Assembly: GCA_002381125.1 (NCBI GenBank) | Contig: DFUT01000007.1 | Span: forward strand, 1 to 64,000 | Reading direction: 5' to 3' | Length of the DNA stretch: 64,000 bases | From: Bacteroidales bacterium UBA4179 | Lineage (GTDB): Bacteria; Bacteroidota; Bacteroidia; Bacteroidales; Dysgonomonadaceae | Shown here: positions 54,277 to 62,964 of the stretch, piece by piece | Numbering within the stretch: the first letter of the stretch is position 1 | Layout: every line of letters begins with the position of its first letter | Notes under the pieces: model-generated | What the model saw: the letters and a program-made list of their open reading frames with translations, nothing else | What the model was told of the DNA's origin: nothing | Database searches by the model: none | Made by a program: the position numbers and the translations under genes

Positions 54277-55767
54277 TTAGTTTGTAACAAGTTTTTCGCA
54301 ATGTTGTATTTCGAAATGATCGACATTCGTCAGTTTAAATACTTCTACTCCGGCTTCCATGTCGACATCCAAATCATGAATTTTCAGCCTTTGCACATCC
54401 GAAGCCCAAATCAATGGACGGTAATCCGGATTTAAGAATTTGATGACAACGTTGTTTAACTTAATATTACGTGCATGGCGAATAAAAAATCCCGATGCCG
54501 GAATAGTGCCAAACATGGAAGGTTCGGGGTATTGGTTTTCGTTTTCGGGAGGGATGATTTTTGCCTCCTCTTTTGTACCTCCTCCTTGATAGACGATGCG
54601 GATATTATTCAACATCACGTCATCGATGTAATGGCCGGGAATGCCGCTGATGATAGAGGGAAAACGCGAATCGGCATTATAAACATTGAGATTGCTGATG
54701 GTGATTCGAGACATTTTTCCGGGCGGTGTTCCTTTGGGACTTCTAAGGCGAGCACCTAGACGCAAAAAAATGGGTGCATTTACGATATCGCGCATGGTGA
54801 TGTTAGAGATAGTGACATCTTCAAGGCTACCTCCATCTACGGTTTCCAGCGCCAAACCTCTACATCTTTCGAAAATGCAATTGGTGATGGTGATGTTTTT
54901 AAATCCTCCGCTCGATTCGGTACCGAATTTGATTCTTCCGGTCACGAAATCGTGATCGGGGGCTTGGGGTTCTTCCCTGAGAAATGTACCGTCGAGCATG
55001 GTACCCCTGTCGTATCCACTCACAAAACAATTGGTGATGGTTATATTTTCCGTATCCCTGAAAAAGCCCAGGGCATAACTGCTTTTAAGCACAATGGCAT
55101 CGTCCCATGGAGAATTTACGGAACAATCGGAAATGCGGACATTGCGGCAACAGTCGATATCGAGCCCATCGCGGTTGGTATCTACTTTCACGTTGTGGAT
55201 GGTCAGATTATCTACACCGGTAGCCAGCAGTGCGAAATGACCGCAACGCAACATGGAAATATTGCTGATGGTTACGTTTTTGCACAACTTCAGACTTATG
55301 GCCTTGTTTCCCACACCGGAAAGCCGACTTTCTTCGCGGCTCAATCCTTCTCCATTGATTAATCCGGTTCCGGTTATGGTAATGTTTTCCAGTCCGATTC
55401 CCCATATGAGGCTGTTTTGCCAGTGGCTGTGGCCGAAATCCTGATAGGCGGAAAATTCATTCGGTTCGGGCGCATCATACCCCATGTTTTTTTCGGGATA
55501 TGCTGCCAAAAGAACCGCACCATTGTCGAAAAACAAGGTAATGTTGCTTTTCAGTCGGATGGAATAGCTCAGGTAGGTTCCTGCCGGGAAGTAAACGGTT
55601 CCTCCTCCGGCAGATGCAGCTTTTTCGATAGCGTTGTTTATGGCGGGTGAATCCAGTGTTTTGCCTTCACCCCGGGCTCCAAAATCCTTTACGTTATAAA
55701 ACGATGCCGATAAGTCGTGAGTAACGAATAATAATAATATGATTGGAGTTAAGTATCTTGTTTTCAT
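54277..55767 (-). CDS. GH28 family hydrolase, divergent active site
   Basis: Secreted beta-helix protein of 496 residues, with a signal peptide of about 21 residues. GH28 features include FGARGEGKTLDSPAI, GGGTVYFPAGTYLS, LDIDCCRNVRISDC and SPWDDAIVLKSS. The Asp-Asp pair is kept, but the GHG triplet is replaced by VTG and the RxK element by LET, so the catalytic histidine, arginine and lysine are absent. Such changes may mark a rhamnogalacturonan- rather than homogalacturonan-directed enzyme, or a different leaving group. Its ATG shares one base with the stop of the preceding GH28 gene (TAATG). Confidence 0.85.
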   Translation of the reverse strand: MKTRYLTPIILLLFVTHDLSASFYNVKDFGARGEGKTLDSPAINNAIEKAASAGGGTVYFPAGTYLSYSIRLKSNITLFFDNGAVLLAAYPEKNMGYDAPEPNEFSAYQDFGHSHWQNSLIWGIGLENITITGTGLINGEGLSREESRLSGVGNKAISLKLCKNVTISNISMLRCGHFALLATGVDNLTIHNVKVDTNRDGLDIDCCRNVRISDCSVNSPWDDAIVLKSSYALGFFRDTENITITNCFVSGYDRGTMLDGTFLREEPQAPDHDFVTGRIKFGTESSGGFKNITITNCIFERCRGLALETVDGGSLEDVTISNITMRDIVNAPIFLRLGARLRSPKGTPPGKMSRITISNLNVYNADSRFPSIISGIPGHYIDDVMLNNIRIVYQGGGTKEEAKIIPPENENQYPEPSMFGTIPASGFFIRHARNIKLNNVVIKFLNPDYRPLIWASDVQRLKIHDLDVDMEAGVEVFKLTNVDHFEIQHCEKLVTN

Positions 55768-57899
55768 TATGTTCCTTTTGATTCTTTTTCAAAAAGTTCA
55801 GGTAGCATAAAATAATTATAATCTGCCTTAGCGTTTTGCCGGTAAATGCAAAAATACTCTTTTTTGTTGTTTTCCAAAGGAATTATAGCTGAAAGAACAG
55901 GAGCATCTGTTTTTTTTCCTGAATTGTGCAATGCCAATGGTGATGTTTGTCTATTGGCATCGGATATGCGGATTTCGGCTGTTAAAGGCAGTATCCCTTG
56001 AAGAACTTTCAAATTTCCGCTTTCACCGTAATAAAGCGTGAAGGAGGTCCGTTCCACATTGAATACATTGTCTTTGCAGTACCTTGGCAACAGAGCATAG
56101 GGTTTATCATCTGAGAGCACTTTGCCGTAAGCTCCGCCAAAGGTGTAAAAAAGGTGAACGTTTTCAGGTAAGCGATTTGCCGATACTTCGATCAAAATGC
56201 CGTTGGTATTTTTCAGAGAAATGGCTTTAAATGTTATTTCGCCTTTGTTCAGAAGAGGATCGGCAATGCGATATGTCAGCACATGGTTCTTCAAATCGCT
56301 TTTTATCTGCTCCGCATCTTTTATCCATTTGCTCTCGCCATCTTTTACGATACCGAATTTGAGGTTTCCGGCCATCTCGGGCAAGTGAAAAATAAAATCG
56401 GGAAATTCTGCGGCTAGAATGGAAATATGATTTTGTTTTTTGAGTGGATAAATGTAAACCGATTCGGTTTTTCCGCTTGTGGAGAAGGAGACGTTCTCGC
56501 AGTTGGAAATGGTTATGGGAAGACGATCGGCAGTCACTATCTCGACATCCTCTATTGTCCAGTTTTCGGCATATTCGATTGTTCCTGCGGTTTGTGCATG
56601 AACAATGATGTTTTTCAAATAAAAATTTTTGATCATCGAAACATCACTTCCTTCAACATGAAAGGCTCGTTTTGCGTTGTGGACTTTAATATCGGAAAGG
56701 TAAATATGATTAAAATGTGGTATGCCCAATTCAGGTGGTTCAACTTTTTGCAGCATTTTTTGCCAGTGAACCGGCAGTTCTTTTCCTTCGAATTCTTTCG
56801 GTAATGTGGAATAACTGTAGGAAGGATTCCAATTTAATGTAGCTTCGATGGCAGTGCCCACTTCTTGCATCTCAATATTTTTAAGATAGATATGGTGAAC
56901 AGTTCCGCCACGTGTCATTGCCGATTTGAATCGAATGCCTACTGTTGTCCCTTGTGCTTTGAGGTTGTGAGCCAATACATATCGGATACCTCCGGAGGTT
57001 TCGCTACCGCAGGTTAAGAGTCCGCCTCCTGCCCGTGAGATGCAGTTGCGGATCACAACGTATTCCGTTGGGCGGTTTATGCGCAGACCGTCGGCATCTC
57101 TTCCTGCTTTGAGACAAAAATTATCATCGTTGCAGTCGATATCGCAATTTTCCACCAAAATACGCGACGAAGAATCGATATCGATACCGTCTGTGCTTGG
57201 TCCGTGACCATCAATATTGTTACGGATAACAGCACCATCTATTGTACAGTATTGGGAATAAAGAAGATGAATTGTCCAGAAACCAGCTCGTTTAAATGTT
57301 AGATCCTTGATGGTCATATCTTCCGAATCAGATACGAGAACCGTTCGTGGTCGTTTACAGTCATAGTCTACAATCCATCTCAGCCCTTTTTTTTCGTATG
57401 TTTTTCTCATTTCCCAGTACGAATCCCAAAACGGTTTCCCTCTTCCATCAATTTCTCCCTTACCCGAAATCATGACATTTTTTTTACCGATGACGTTTAT
57501 CAATGCCGAAGGCCATTCCATTTCTATTCCTGCTACACGTGTCGGAATATCGGGGTAGTCTTCCAGATGTTGGCTCCCAAGCAATGTAACACCTTGAGGA
57601 ATATGAAGATGAACATTATTTTTCAGGTAAATTGCCCCTGTGAGGTAGGGACCCGGAGAGAAGGTAACTACCCCGCCTCCTGCTTGTTCGCAAGCATCTA
57701 TGGCAGCTTGTATGGCTTTGGTGTTCAAAGTGATCCCATCCGGAACCGCTCCAAAGTCCGTTGTATTAAAAATGGCTGCATCTTGCGGCGTGGTACGTGC
57801 TCCCACATTCTTAGCCCATTCAAGATCGGATATGTTGAAGCCGAAAACAAGTCGGGAAAATGCTAAAAAAACGATAAAGAAAGGAACTTTTATTTTCAT
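55767..57899 (-). CDS. GH28 family hydrolase with C-terminal domain
   Basis: Secreted 710-residue protein with a signal peptide of about 20 residues. The GH28 beta-helix (about residues 45-450) carries FGAVPDGITLNTKAI, STDGIDIDSSSR, DCNDDNFCLKAG, CGSETSGGIRYV and RFKSAMTRGG. The Asp residues and RxK are intact, but GHG is GGG, so the histidine is missing. A further 260 residues follow, rich in beta-strands (FKAISLKNTNGILIEVSANRLP, FTLYYGESGNL) and ending without a sorting signal; its role may be carbohydrate binding. The gene shares single bases with both neighbours, indicating tight translational coupling. Confidence 0.87.
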   Translation of the reverse strand: MKIKVPFFIVFLAFSRLVFGFNISDLEWAKNVGARTTPQDAAIFNTTDFGAVPDGITLNTKAIQAAIDACEQAGGGVVTFSPGPYLTGAIYLKNNVHLHIPQGVTLLGSQHLEDYPDIPTRVAGIEMEWPSALINVIGKKNVMISGKGEIDGRGKPFWDSYWEMRKTYEKKGLRWIVDYDCKRPRTVLVSDSEDMTIKDLTFKRAGFWTIHLLYSQYCTIDGAVIRNNIDGHGPSTDGIDIDSSSRILVENCDIDCNDDNFCLKAGRDADGLRINRPTEYVVIRNCISRAGGGLLTCGSETSGGIRYVLAHNLKAQGTTVGIRFKSAMTRGGTVHHIYLKNIEMQEVGTAIEATLNWNPSYSYSTLPKEFEGKELPVHWQKMLQKVEPPELGIPHFNHIYLSDIKVHNAKRAFHVEGSDVSMIKNFYLKNIIVHAQTAGTIEYAENWTIEDVEIVTADRLPITISNCENVSFSTSGKTESVYIYPLKKQNHISILAAEFPDFIFHLPEMAGNLKFGIVKDGESKWIKDAEQIKSDLKNHVLTYRIADPLLNKGEITFKAISLKNTNGILIEVSANRLPENVHLFYTFGGAYGKVLSDDKPYALLPRYCKDNVFNVERTSFTLYYGESGNLKVLQGILPLTAEIRISDANRQTSPLALHNSGKKTDAPVLSAIIPLENNKKEYFCIYRQNAKADYNYFMLPELFEKESKGT

Positions 57900-59140
57900 T
57901 ATTTTTTGCTTTGGTTGAGTATCATCATTTCAATCCCCGCATTGATGATTAATCCAAGGCCGTGTTTTTCGTTATCGCCGACAGGACGGTTGAAATAAAA
58001 CGGCAGATCATCGCTTATTCCTGTTCCTACGCAAACATTGGTAAAGCGACCGTCGGGAGTTATTTCGTTATTTTTTAACGTTCTCCATGCAACTTTGGCA
58101 ATGCTCGTGTAGCATGGGTCGATCCAGTTGTGATTGATTGCCTTGGCGATACCGTAAACATACATAGCAGTAATGGAAGATTCGTCATACGAATCGCTTT
58201 TGTCGAGCAGTTGGTTCCACATTCCGTTTGCGTTTTGCCATCGCGAAGCTCCCACAATTTGTTTCTCCAACATTTGTATGAGTTCCTTGCGCTTTGGATG
58301 GTTCTCGGGCATGGCTTCAATGAGGTCTGCCAACGATACCATAATCCAACCGTTAGCCCTTCCCCAGAAAGCAACCCCGTTTCTTTCTAAATCGGTATAA
58401 TAACAATGATAATAAAGTTGTTTTTGGGGACACCAGAGGTATTTGTCGATGTTAATCAGTTGTCGTAGGGCCTCATCGAAATAGTTGATATCGCCGGTTA
58501 ATTTTCCCATTCGAGTCAGAAAGGAGGTTCCCATATACGCGTCATCGGCCCAAACGGTCATTTGGCGTGGAAAGGTGCGGCAGAGGGTTCCATCGGCCAA
58601 CCGATCTTGTTTATTCATGATATGGTCGGCTGCTTTATCGATATAATCTTGGTACTCTTTCCTTTTTTCTAATTGATATACCTCGATTACGGCAGCCCCC
58701 ATTGCACCGCAATCGTCCAGCTCTTTCATGTTCCAGAGTTGTCCGAAAGGCCAGTGCCAGTGCTTCCGATCGTTTTTGAAGGTGTTTTTGAAATATTCAT
58801 AATTCTTAAAGCCGAATGCGACATGGTTTTTGGCGTAATCGATGTATTTTTGCTCGTTGAGGTATTTGCCTAACCGTATCATGGCCATATCCAATACACC
58901 GTTGGAATAGTGCCATTCTGCGAGCGGACTTCTGAATTTGACTTCAACGCCTTCGGGAATTTCTTCCGTGCTGTTGTAAATAACGCCATTATCGACTCCT
59001 ACAAACTGTGTAACGGGTTGAGCCAATATGTTTTCGGCTATTTTTCTTATGGCCTCTTCGTCTGTTATTTGCTGCGCAAAAATAGGAGAGAAAAAAATAA
59101 AAAATAAACAGGCAAGCATTAATTTTTTTTTCATATTCAT
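57899..59140 (-). CDS. GH105 unsaturated rhamnogalacturonyl hydrolase
   Basis: Removes the unsaturated galacturonyl residue left at the non-reducing end after PL11 cleavage. The ATG at 59140 (MNMKKKLMLACLFF) starts a signal peptide ending IFAQ and avoids overlap with the upstream gene; the frame extends to 59164. The (alpha/alpha)6 barrel motifs are clear: EWHYSNGVLDMAM, the catalytic aspartate region TVWADDAYMGTSFL, FWGRANGWIM, MWNQLLDKSDSYDESS and CVGTGI near the end. About 413 residues fits GH105. It is next to CE12 and GH28 genes with which it would act in sequence. Confidence 0.94.
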   Translation of the reverse strand: MNMKKKLMLACLFFIFFSPIFAQQITDEEAIRKIAENILAQPVTQFVGVDNGVIYNSTEEIPEGVEVKFRSPLAEWHYSNGVLDMAMIRLGKYLNEQKYIDYAKNHVAFGFKNYEYFKNTFKNDRKHWHWPFGQLWNMKELDDCGAMGAAVIEVYQLEKRKEYQDYIDKAADHIMNKQDRLADGTLCRTFPRQMTVWADDAYMGTSFLTRMGKLTGDINYFDEALRQLINIDKYLWCPQKQLYYHCYYTDLERNGVAFWGRANGWIMVSLADLIEAMPENHPKRKELIQMLEKQIVGASRWQNANGMWNQLLDKSDSYDESSITAMYVYGIAKAINHNWIDPCYTSIAKVAWRTLKNNEITPDGRFTNVCVGTGISDDLPFYFNRPVGDNEKHGLGLIINAGIEMMILNQSKK

Positions 59141-59153
59141 CTTTTGATTGTTT

Positions 59154-60437
59154 TTAATTTCCATCGGGTTTTACTAATGAATAAAAAGGAGAAGGAGGAA
59201 TAAAAAAGTTGTTTATATCATCGGGATGAGCCGGATCAAATGACCATACCTTTTTTACGATGTATTTTTTTAATGGTGAATTGTTGTCGATCAATCCTTT
59301 AAGTACACATTTGCAGATTTCGTACCCGCCGTATGTATTGAAATGGGTATTGTCTGCCAAAGGTTTGGTTTGGTTCGGAAAAGTTCCTGCCGGATAATGT
59401 ACAAAAGCTTTTTTCGATTCTTCCGGTCCCCATGTTTCGTACAATGTTTTGGTCATCCGATTTAGATCCACCAGCATGACGTTTTCTTCCTTTGCCAATT
59501 GTCGCATTGCGTTGGGATAATCTCCCAGGGTGTTGATTATTTTACCGTTTTCATCAAAGTTGCGACGGTTGACAGGTGTTATTAAAACGGGAATGCCGCC
59601 TTTTTTTCGACATTCATCGATAAAGTATTTTAAACTTTTCTTGAAACTTGTGTAAGGTCCTCTATTTTCTCCTTTTTGTTTTTGATCGTTATGACCGAAT
59701 TCGATAAAAAGATAATCGCCTTTTTTCATTTTGGTGAGTATTTTGGGCAATCTTTTTGAGGAAATAAAGGTGTTGGCTGCTTCTCCCGATTCGGCATAAT
59801 TGGCAACGGCAATCTCAGGCTTTAAAAAACGCGGTAGCATTTGTCCCCATCCACACCAAGGTTCTTCATCTTGGTCAACCACTGTTGAATTTCCGGCAAG
59901 GAAAAGTGTGGGAACGTTCACATCTTTGATGACCATTTCTACCAAGCCGGGCTTTTCCCCATTGATTTCCAGTGTAAGTTTGTCATCCCAATTTAGTTTC
60001 CCGATTTCCCGCTTTTTGATTCTCACGGAATCGTCATTTCCAATTTTAGTGTTGCGGATGTTTACGACGAACGAACGGGTGACAAACTTTCCTTGAGGGG
60101 TTTCCACATTTTCAAGCATCAACCGTCGTGATTCTGCACGAACGGTAGTATTGGTTGTCTCTTTTTTATTTCCGAGAACTACCGTTACCTTATAGTTTCC
60201 TTCGGGTAATGTAACCGAGAAAAAATAGGGATCATTGTCTTTAGGAACCGTATTCATATCATATCCGAAAGGAGATGTAGGGCCATAAACGGTGGAATGC
60301 TTTATTTTCCAATAACCTTTTTTGTCGGTATCATCAAAATTGAATTTATATTCGATTGCTCCTGCTTTCATGGTTGTTAGCAAAAAGACAATGAAAAGCA
60401 GTTGAAAGGAATTTTTTGAATGATATGAATGAACCAT
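59154..60437 (-). CDS. CE12 rhamnogalacturonan acetylesterase with N-terminal domain
   Basis: SGNH-type esterase that removes acetyl groups from GalA of rhamnogalacturonan. Residues about 1-27 are a signal peptide. About 28-175 form a beta-sandwich (FNFDDTDKKGYWKI, YKVTVVLGNK) typical of CE12 enzymes with an extra domain. The SGNH blocks are LFLAGNST (S184), GQM-like GWGQMLP, EFGHND and ADNTHFNTYG (Asp/His). The 427-residue size matches such two-domain CE12 proteins. The gene sits between rhaM and GH105. The DUF-like sandwich may aid substrate binding. Confidence 0.93.
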   Translation of the reverse strand: MVHSYHSKNSFQLLFIVFLLTTMKAGAIEYKFNFDDTDKKGYWKIKHSTVYGPTSPFGYDMNTVPKDNDPYFFSVTLPEGNYKVTVVLGNKKETTNTTVRAESRRLMLENVETPQGKFVTRSFVVNIRNTKIGNDDSVRIKKREIGKLNWDDKLTLEINGEKPGLVEMVIKDVNVPTLFLAGNSTVVDQDEEPWCGWGQMLPRFLKPEIAVANYAESGEAANTFISSKRLPKILTKMKKGDYLFIEFGHNDQKQKGENRGPYTSFKKSLKYFIDECRKKGGIPVLITPVNRRNFDENGKIINTLGDYPNAMRQLAKEENVMLVDLNRMTKTLYETWGPEESKKAFVHYPAGTFPNQTKPLADNTHFNTYGGYEICKCVLKGLIDNNSPLKKYIVKKVWSFDPAHPDDINNFFIPPSPFYSLVKPDGN

Positions 60438-60467
60438 GCCTTTTCCTCTTTTTTTTTGTTATTAGTG

Positions 60468-60782
60468 TCAATCCATATGAAATACTTCTTTCAAGGGGAT
60501 AGAAACGGGCGAATTATCAGGGTTGGTTTCCATGATGTCGGCCATATATGCCCACCATTTCTGAATGATGGGATTATCTCCCAAATCCTGAGAGGAAGCC
60601 TCTCCCGAGACTTTTTGAACCGCAAACAAGATGTTGGTATCTTTATCCCAATAAATGGAATAATCCGATACGCCCGATTCTTTCAACAGCTGTTTTACTT
60701 CCGGCCAGATTTCACGGTGCCTTCTTTCGTATTCGGCTTCGTAGCCGGGTTTCAGATACATTTTAAAAGCTTCTCGTTTCAT
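60468..60782 (-). CDS. rhaM: L-rhamnose mutarotase
   Basis: Small cytoplasmic enzyme (104 residues) that interconverts alpha- and beta-L-rhamnose. The fold signature is complete: FKMYLKPGYEAEYERRHREIWPEV, SIYWDKDTNILFAV and WWAYMADIMETNPDNSPVSIPL. No signal peptide is present, as expected. It is placed inside the enzyme operon between two CE12-containing genes, so it should be co-induced with rhamnose release by GH106. The rhamnose isomerase, kinase and aldolase genes are not in the window. Confidence 0.95.
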   Translation of the reverse strand: MKREAFKMYLKPGYEAEYERRHREIWPEVKQLLKESGVSDYSIYWDKDTNILFAVQKVSGEASSQDLGDNPIIQKWWAYMADIMETNPDNSPVSIPLKEVFHMD

Positions 60783-60795
60783 AAGTCGATCTATT

Positions 60796-62958
60796 TTAAT
60801 GATTTGTTTGAGGGTTTGATTTGATGTATTGGTTTAAAGAAAGTTCGGGAATATTGCGAATGCCTTCAATAAGTGCTTCGCAATTCAAGATGGCCCCTTC
60901 ACGCGAAGTGTGCACGCTATCTTTAAATAGATCTTTCGCTTTTTCGGGACCCAGTGCTTCATATTTTATTGCAATCAGGTCGTTCATATCGATAAAATAA
61001 GCTCCTTCTTGCTCCGCAACTTCTTTTGCCCATTGACGATAAGTCTCGTTTCGTACCATTTTTCCGCCATCCCATTTGTTGTTGGGGGTAGGAGAAAGTA
61101 CGATGGGGATTCCTCCACGAGCTTTTGTTTGACGGATGTAAATTCGGAGATAATGTCCAAACGTATATACTTCTTCCGGTCCGCCTGTCTTTTCCATGAT
61201 GACGGTTTGCGATTCTTCTCCGATACCTTTTAATGATGCTCTTGCTCTTCCTGTGTTGAGAGGACCTCCATCGTTGTGTCCAAACTGGATAAATACAAAA
61301 TCGCCAGGTTGTATGCCGAGCAATACTTTATCCCATAATCCCTCTGTGTAAAAAGTACGGCTGCTTCTGCCTCCCAGTGCGTGATTTTCAACGGAAATGC
61401 GAGTTGTATCAAAAAACTGTTCAAAGAAACTGCCCCAACCCCATTGGCCGTTGTCGCCTTTTCCTCTACCGTTTTTCATGGTCGAATCGCCAATAAGAAA
61501 AACGACCGGATGGTGGTTTTTTCGTGTGCTGCCGGCCACGATTTCGTCGGGGCGGGAAGCGTCATTCACATTAAAAATAGGTGCATTGGTGGCTATCGGT
61601 GAAGAATAAAATTGCACGGCACTGTCGTTCATTTTTGGGTAGTGGGTGTTGAAAAGTTTTATCATTTCTGCTGCTGCCCAAATAACGGGTCCGTATCCGT
61701 GTGCAGCATAAATACTTACAGGTCGATAATAATAAAAGGCCGGATCGAAAGCCATGCCGGTTCCTACACAGGTGCCTTCTATTTGTCCTTGAGGATTAAT
61801 TTTGGTTGATACGGCATTCCATCCCAATGTAGCAACAGGTCCATAAGTGACGGATTCAATCCATCCCTTATTGATGGCATGGGCTATACAGTAGGTGAAA
61901 ATGGCCGTTGCCGAAGTTTCGTAGTACGAATCGCTTTTGTCGAGCAATTGATGCCAAAATCCGTCACCTGACTGGCAGGCGGCCAATCCTTGAATATGCT
62001 TCTTCATCAGATTGAGAATAAAATTTCGTTGAGGATGGTTCTCCGGCAAAATATCGAGTGTTTCTACCAAGGTAAGTAATGCCCAGCCATTCGCTCTTCC
62101 CCAAAAAAATGAAGGATGTTCCGGAGCGGCTTCAACCCATCCGTGTCGGAATAGATTCTTTTCTTCCACAAACATTTTATCCGAAAACAGTAAGATTTGC
62201 TTTACCGCTTCATTGAAATATGTATTGTCTCCCGTTAAAGCGCCCATTTGTGCAAGCGCAGGTATTGACATAAACATATCGTCGAGCCATACCGTATTCT
62301 TTTGTGGTCGTTTACGCGCAAAAGTGCCATCGAACAAACGATATTCGCCATACATGATGTAGTTCATGTAATTATCGATAATCGGGCGAAGATTTAAATT
62401 TTGATCCTTTCGCTGCGCCTTTATCATTGCAGCACACATAGCTCCGGCATCATCCAGGGCTTTGGGCTTTACCATCTGACGCATTTGTGGATCGATGAGT
62501 CCGTAATCGTTAAATAGCTTTTTAAAGACAGGGAAAGCGTCAGCGAAAAAATTGAAACGATCGTAAACATACTTTTCATAGCGCTTATCGTTGGTTATTT
62601 CAGCGGCTGAAAGCATAGCGGCATAGGTTACACCCCATTCGTAGCTTGTGATTCGGAAATCTCCTTTTTTTAGCGCTATATTTTGATCGAATTCCGAAGT
62701 ATCCATTATCGCTTTTCCGGTTTTTGCATCGACGATTTGGGCAGGTGTAGTCGTTTCCAAATAACCTAAAATTTTGTCCAAATCGTTTTTTATCTCTTTT
62801 TGATCGGGTATACCATATGGGATTGGGTATTCGGGTTGCATGAGATGAAGTGGTACATCCGCATCGGTTTGTTTTGTCTGTTTTTTTTGAGCATAAACAG
62901 GTACCACAGCAAGGGTGCATGCTAAAATATAGAACACGATAAGAGCTCTTTTCTTCAT
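60796..62958 (-). CDS. GH105 + CE12 fusion (rhamnogalacturonyl hydrolase/acetylesterase)
   Basis: One 720-residue secreted chain with two catalytic modules. A signal peptide (residues about 1-23) is followed by a GH105 barrel (about 45-440) with EWGVTYAAML, WLDDMFMS (D226/D227), FWGRANGWALL and HQLLDKSDSYYETS. A linker of about 40 residues precedes a CE12 SGNH esterase (about 484-715) with IGDSTM (S492), GQWGWG, QFGHND and DSVHTSREG. It could deacetylate and trim the same oligosaccharide end. It lies 6 bases downstream of PL11 (64000 side) in the minus-strand operon. Confidence 0.93.
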   Translation of the reverse strand: MKKRALIVFYILACTLAVVPVYAQKKQTKQTDADVPLHLMQPEYPIPYGIPDQKEIKNDLDKILGYLETTTPAQIVDAKTGKAIMDTSEFDQNIALKKGDFRITSYEWGVTYAAMLSAAEITNDKRYEKYVYDRFNFFADAFPVFKKLFNDYGLIDPQMRQMVKPKALDDAGAMCAAMIKAQRKDQNLNLRPIIDNYMNYIMYGEYRLFDGTFARKRPQKNTVWLDDMFMSIPALAQMGALTGDNTYFNEAVKQILLFSDKMFVEEKNLFRHGWVEAAPEHPSFFWGRANGWALLTLVETLDILPENHPQRNFILNLMKKHIQGLAACQSGDGFWHQLLDKSDSYYETSATAIFTYCIAHAINKGWIESVTYGPVATLGWNAVSTKINPQGQIEGTCVGTGMAFDPAFYYYRPVSIYAAHGYGPVIWAAAEMIKLFNTHYPKMNDSAVQFYSSPIATNAPIFNVNDASRPDEIVAGSTRKNHHPVVFLIGDSTMKNGRGKGDNGQWGWGSFFEQFFDTTRISVENHALGGRSSRTFYTEGLWDKVLLGIQPGDFVFIQFGHNDGGPLNTGRARASLKGIGEESQTVIMEKTGGPEEVYTFGHYLRIYIRQTKARGGIPIVLSPTPNNKWDGGKMVRNETYRQWAKEVAEQEGAYFIDMNDLIAIKYEALGPEKAKDLFKDSVHTSREGAILNCEALIEGIRNIPELSLNQYIKSNPQTNH

Positions 62959-62964
62959 GTTTAT

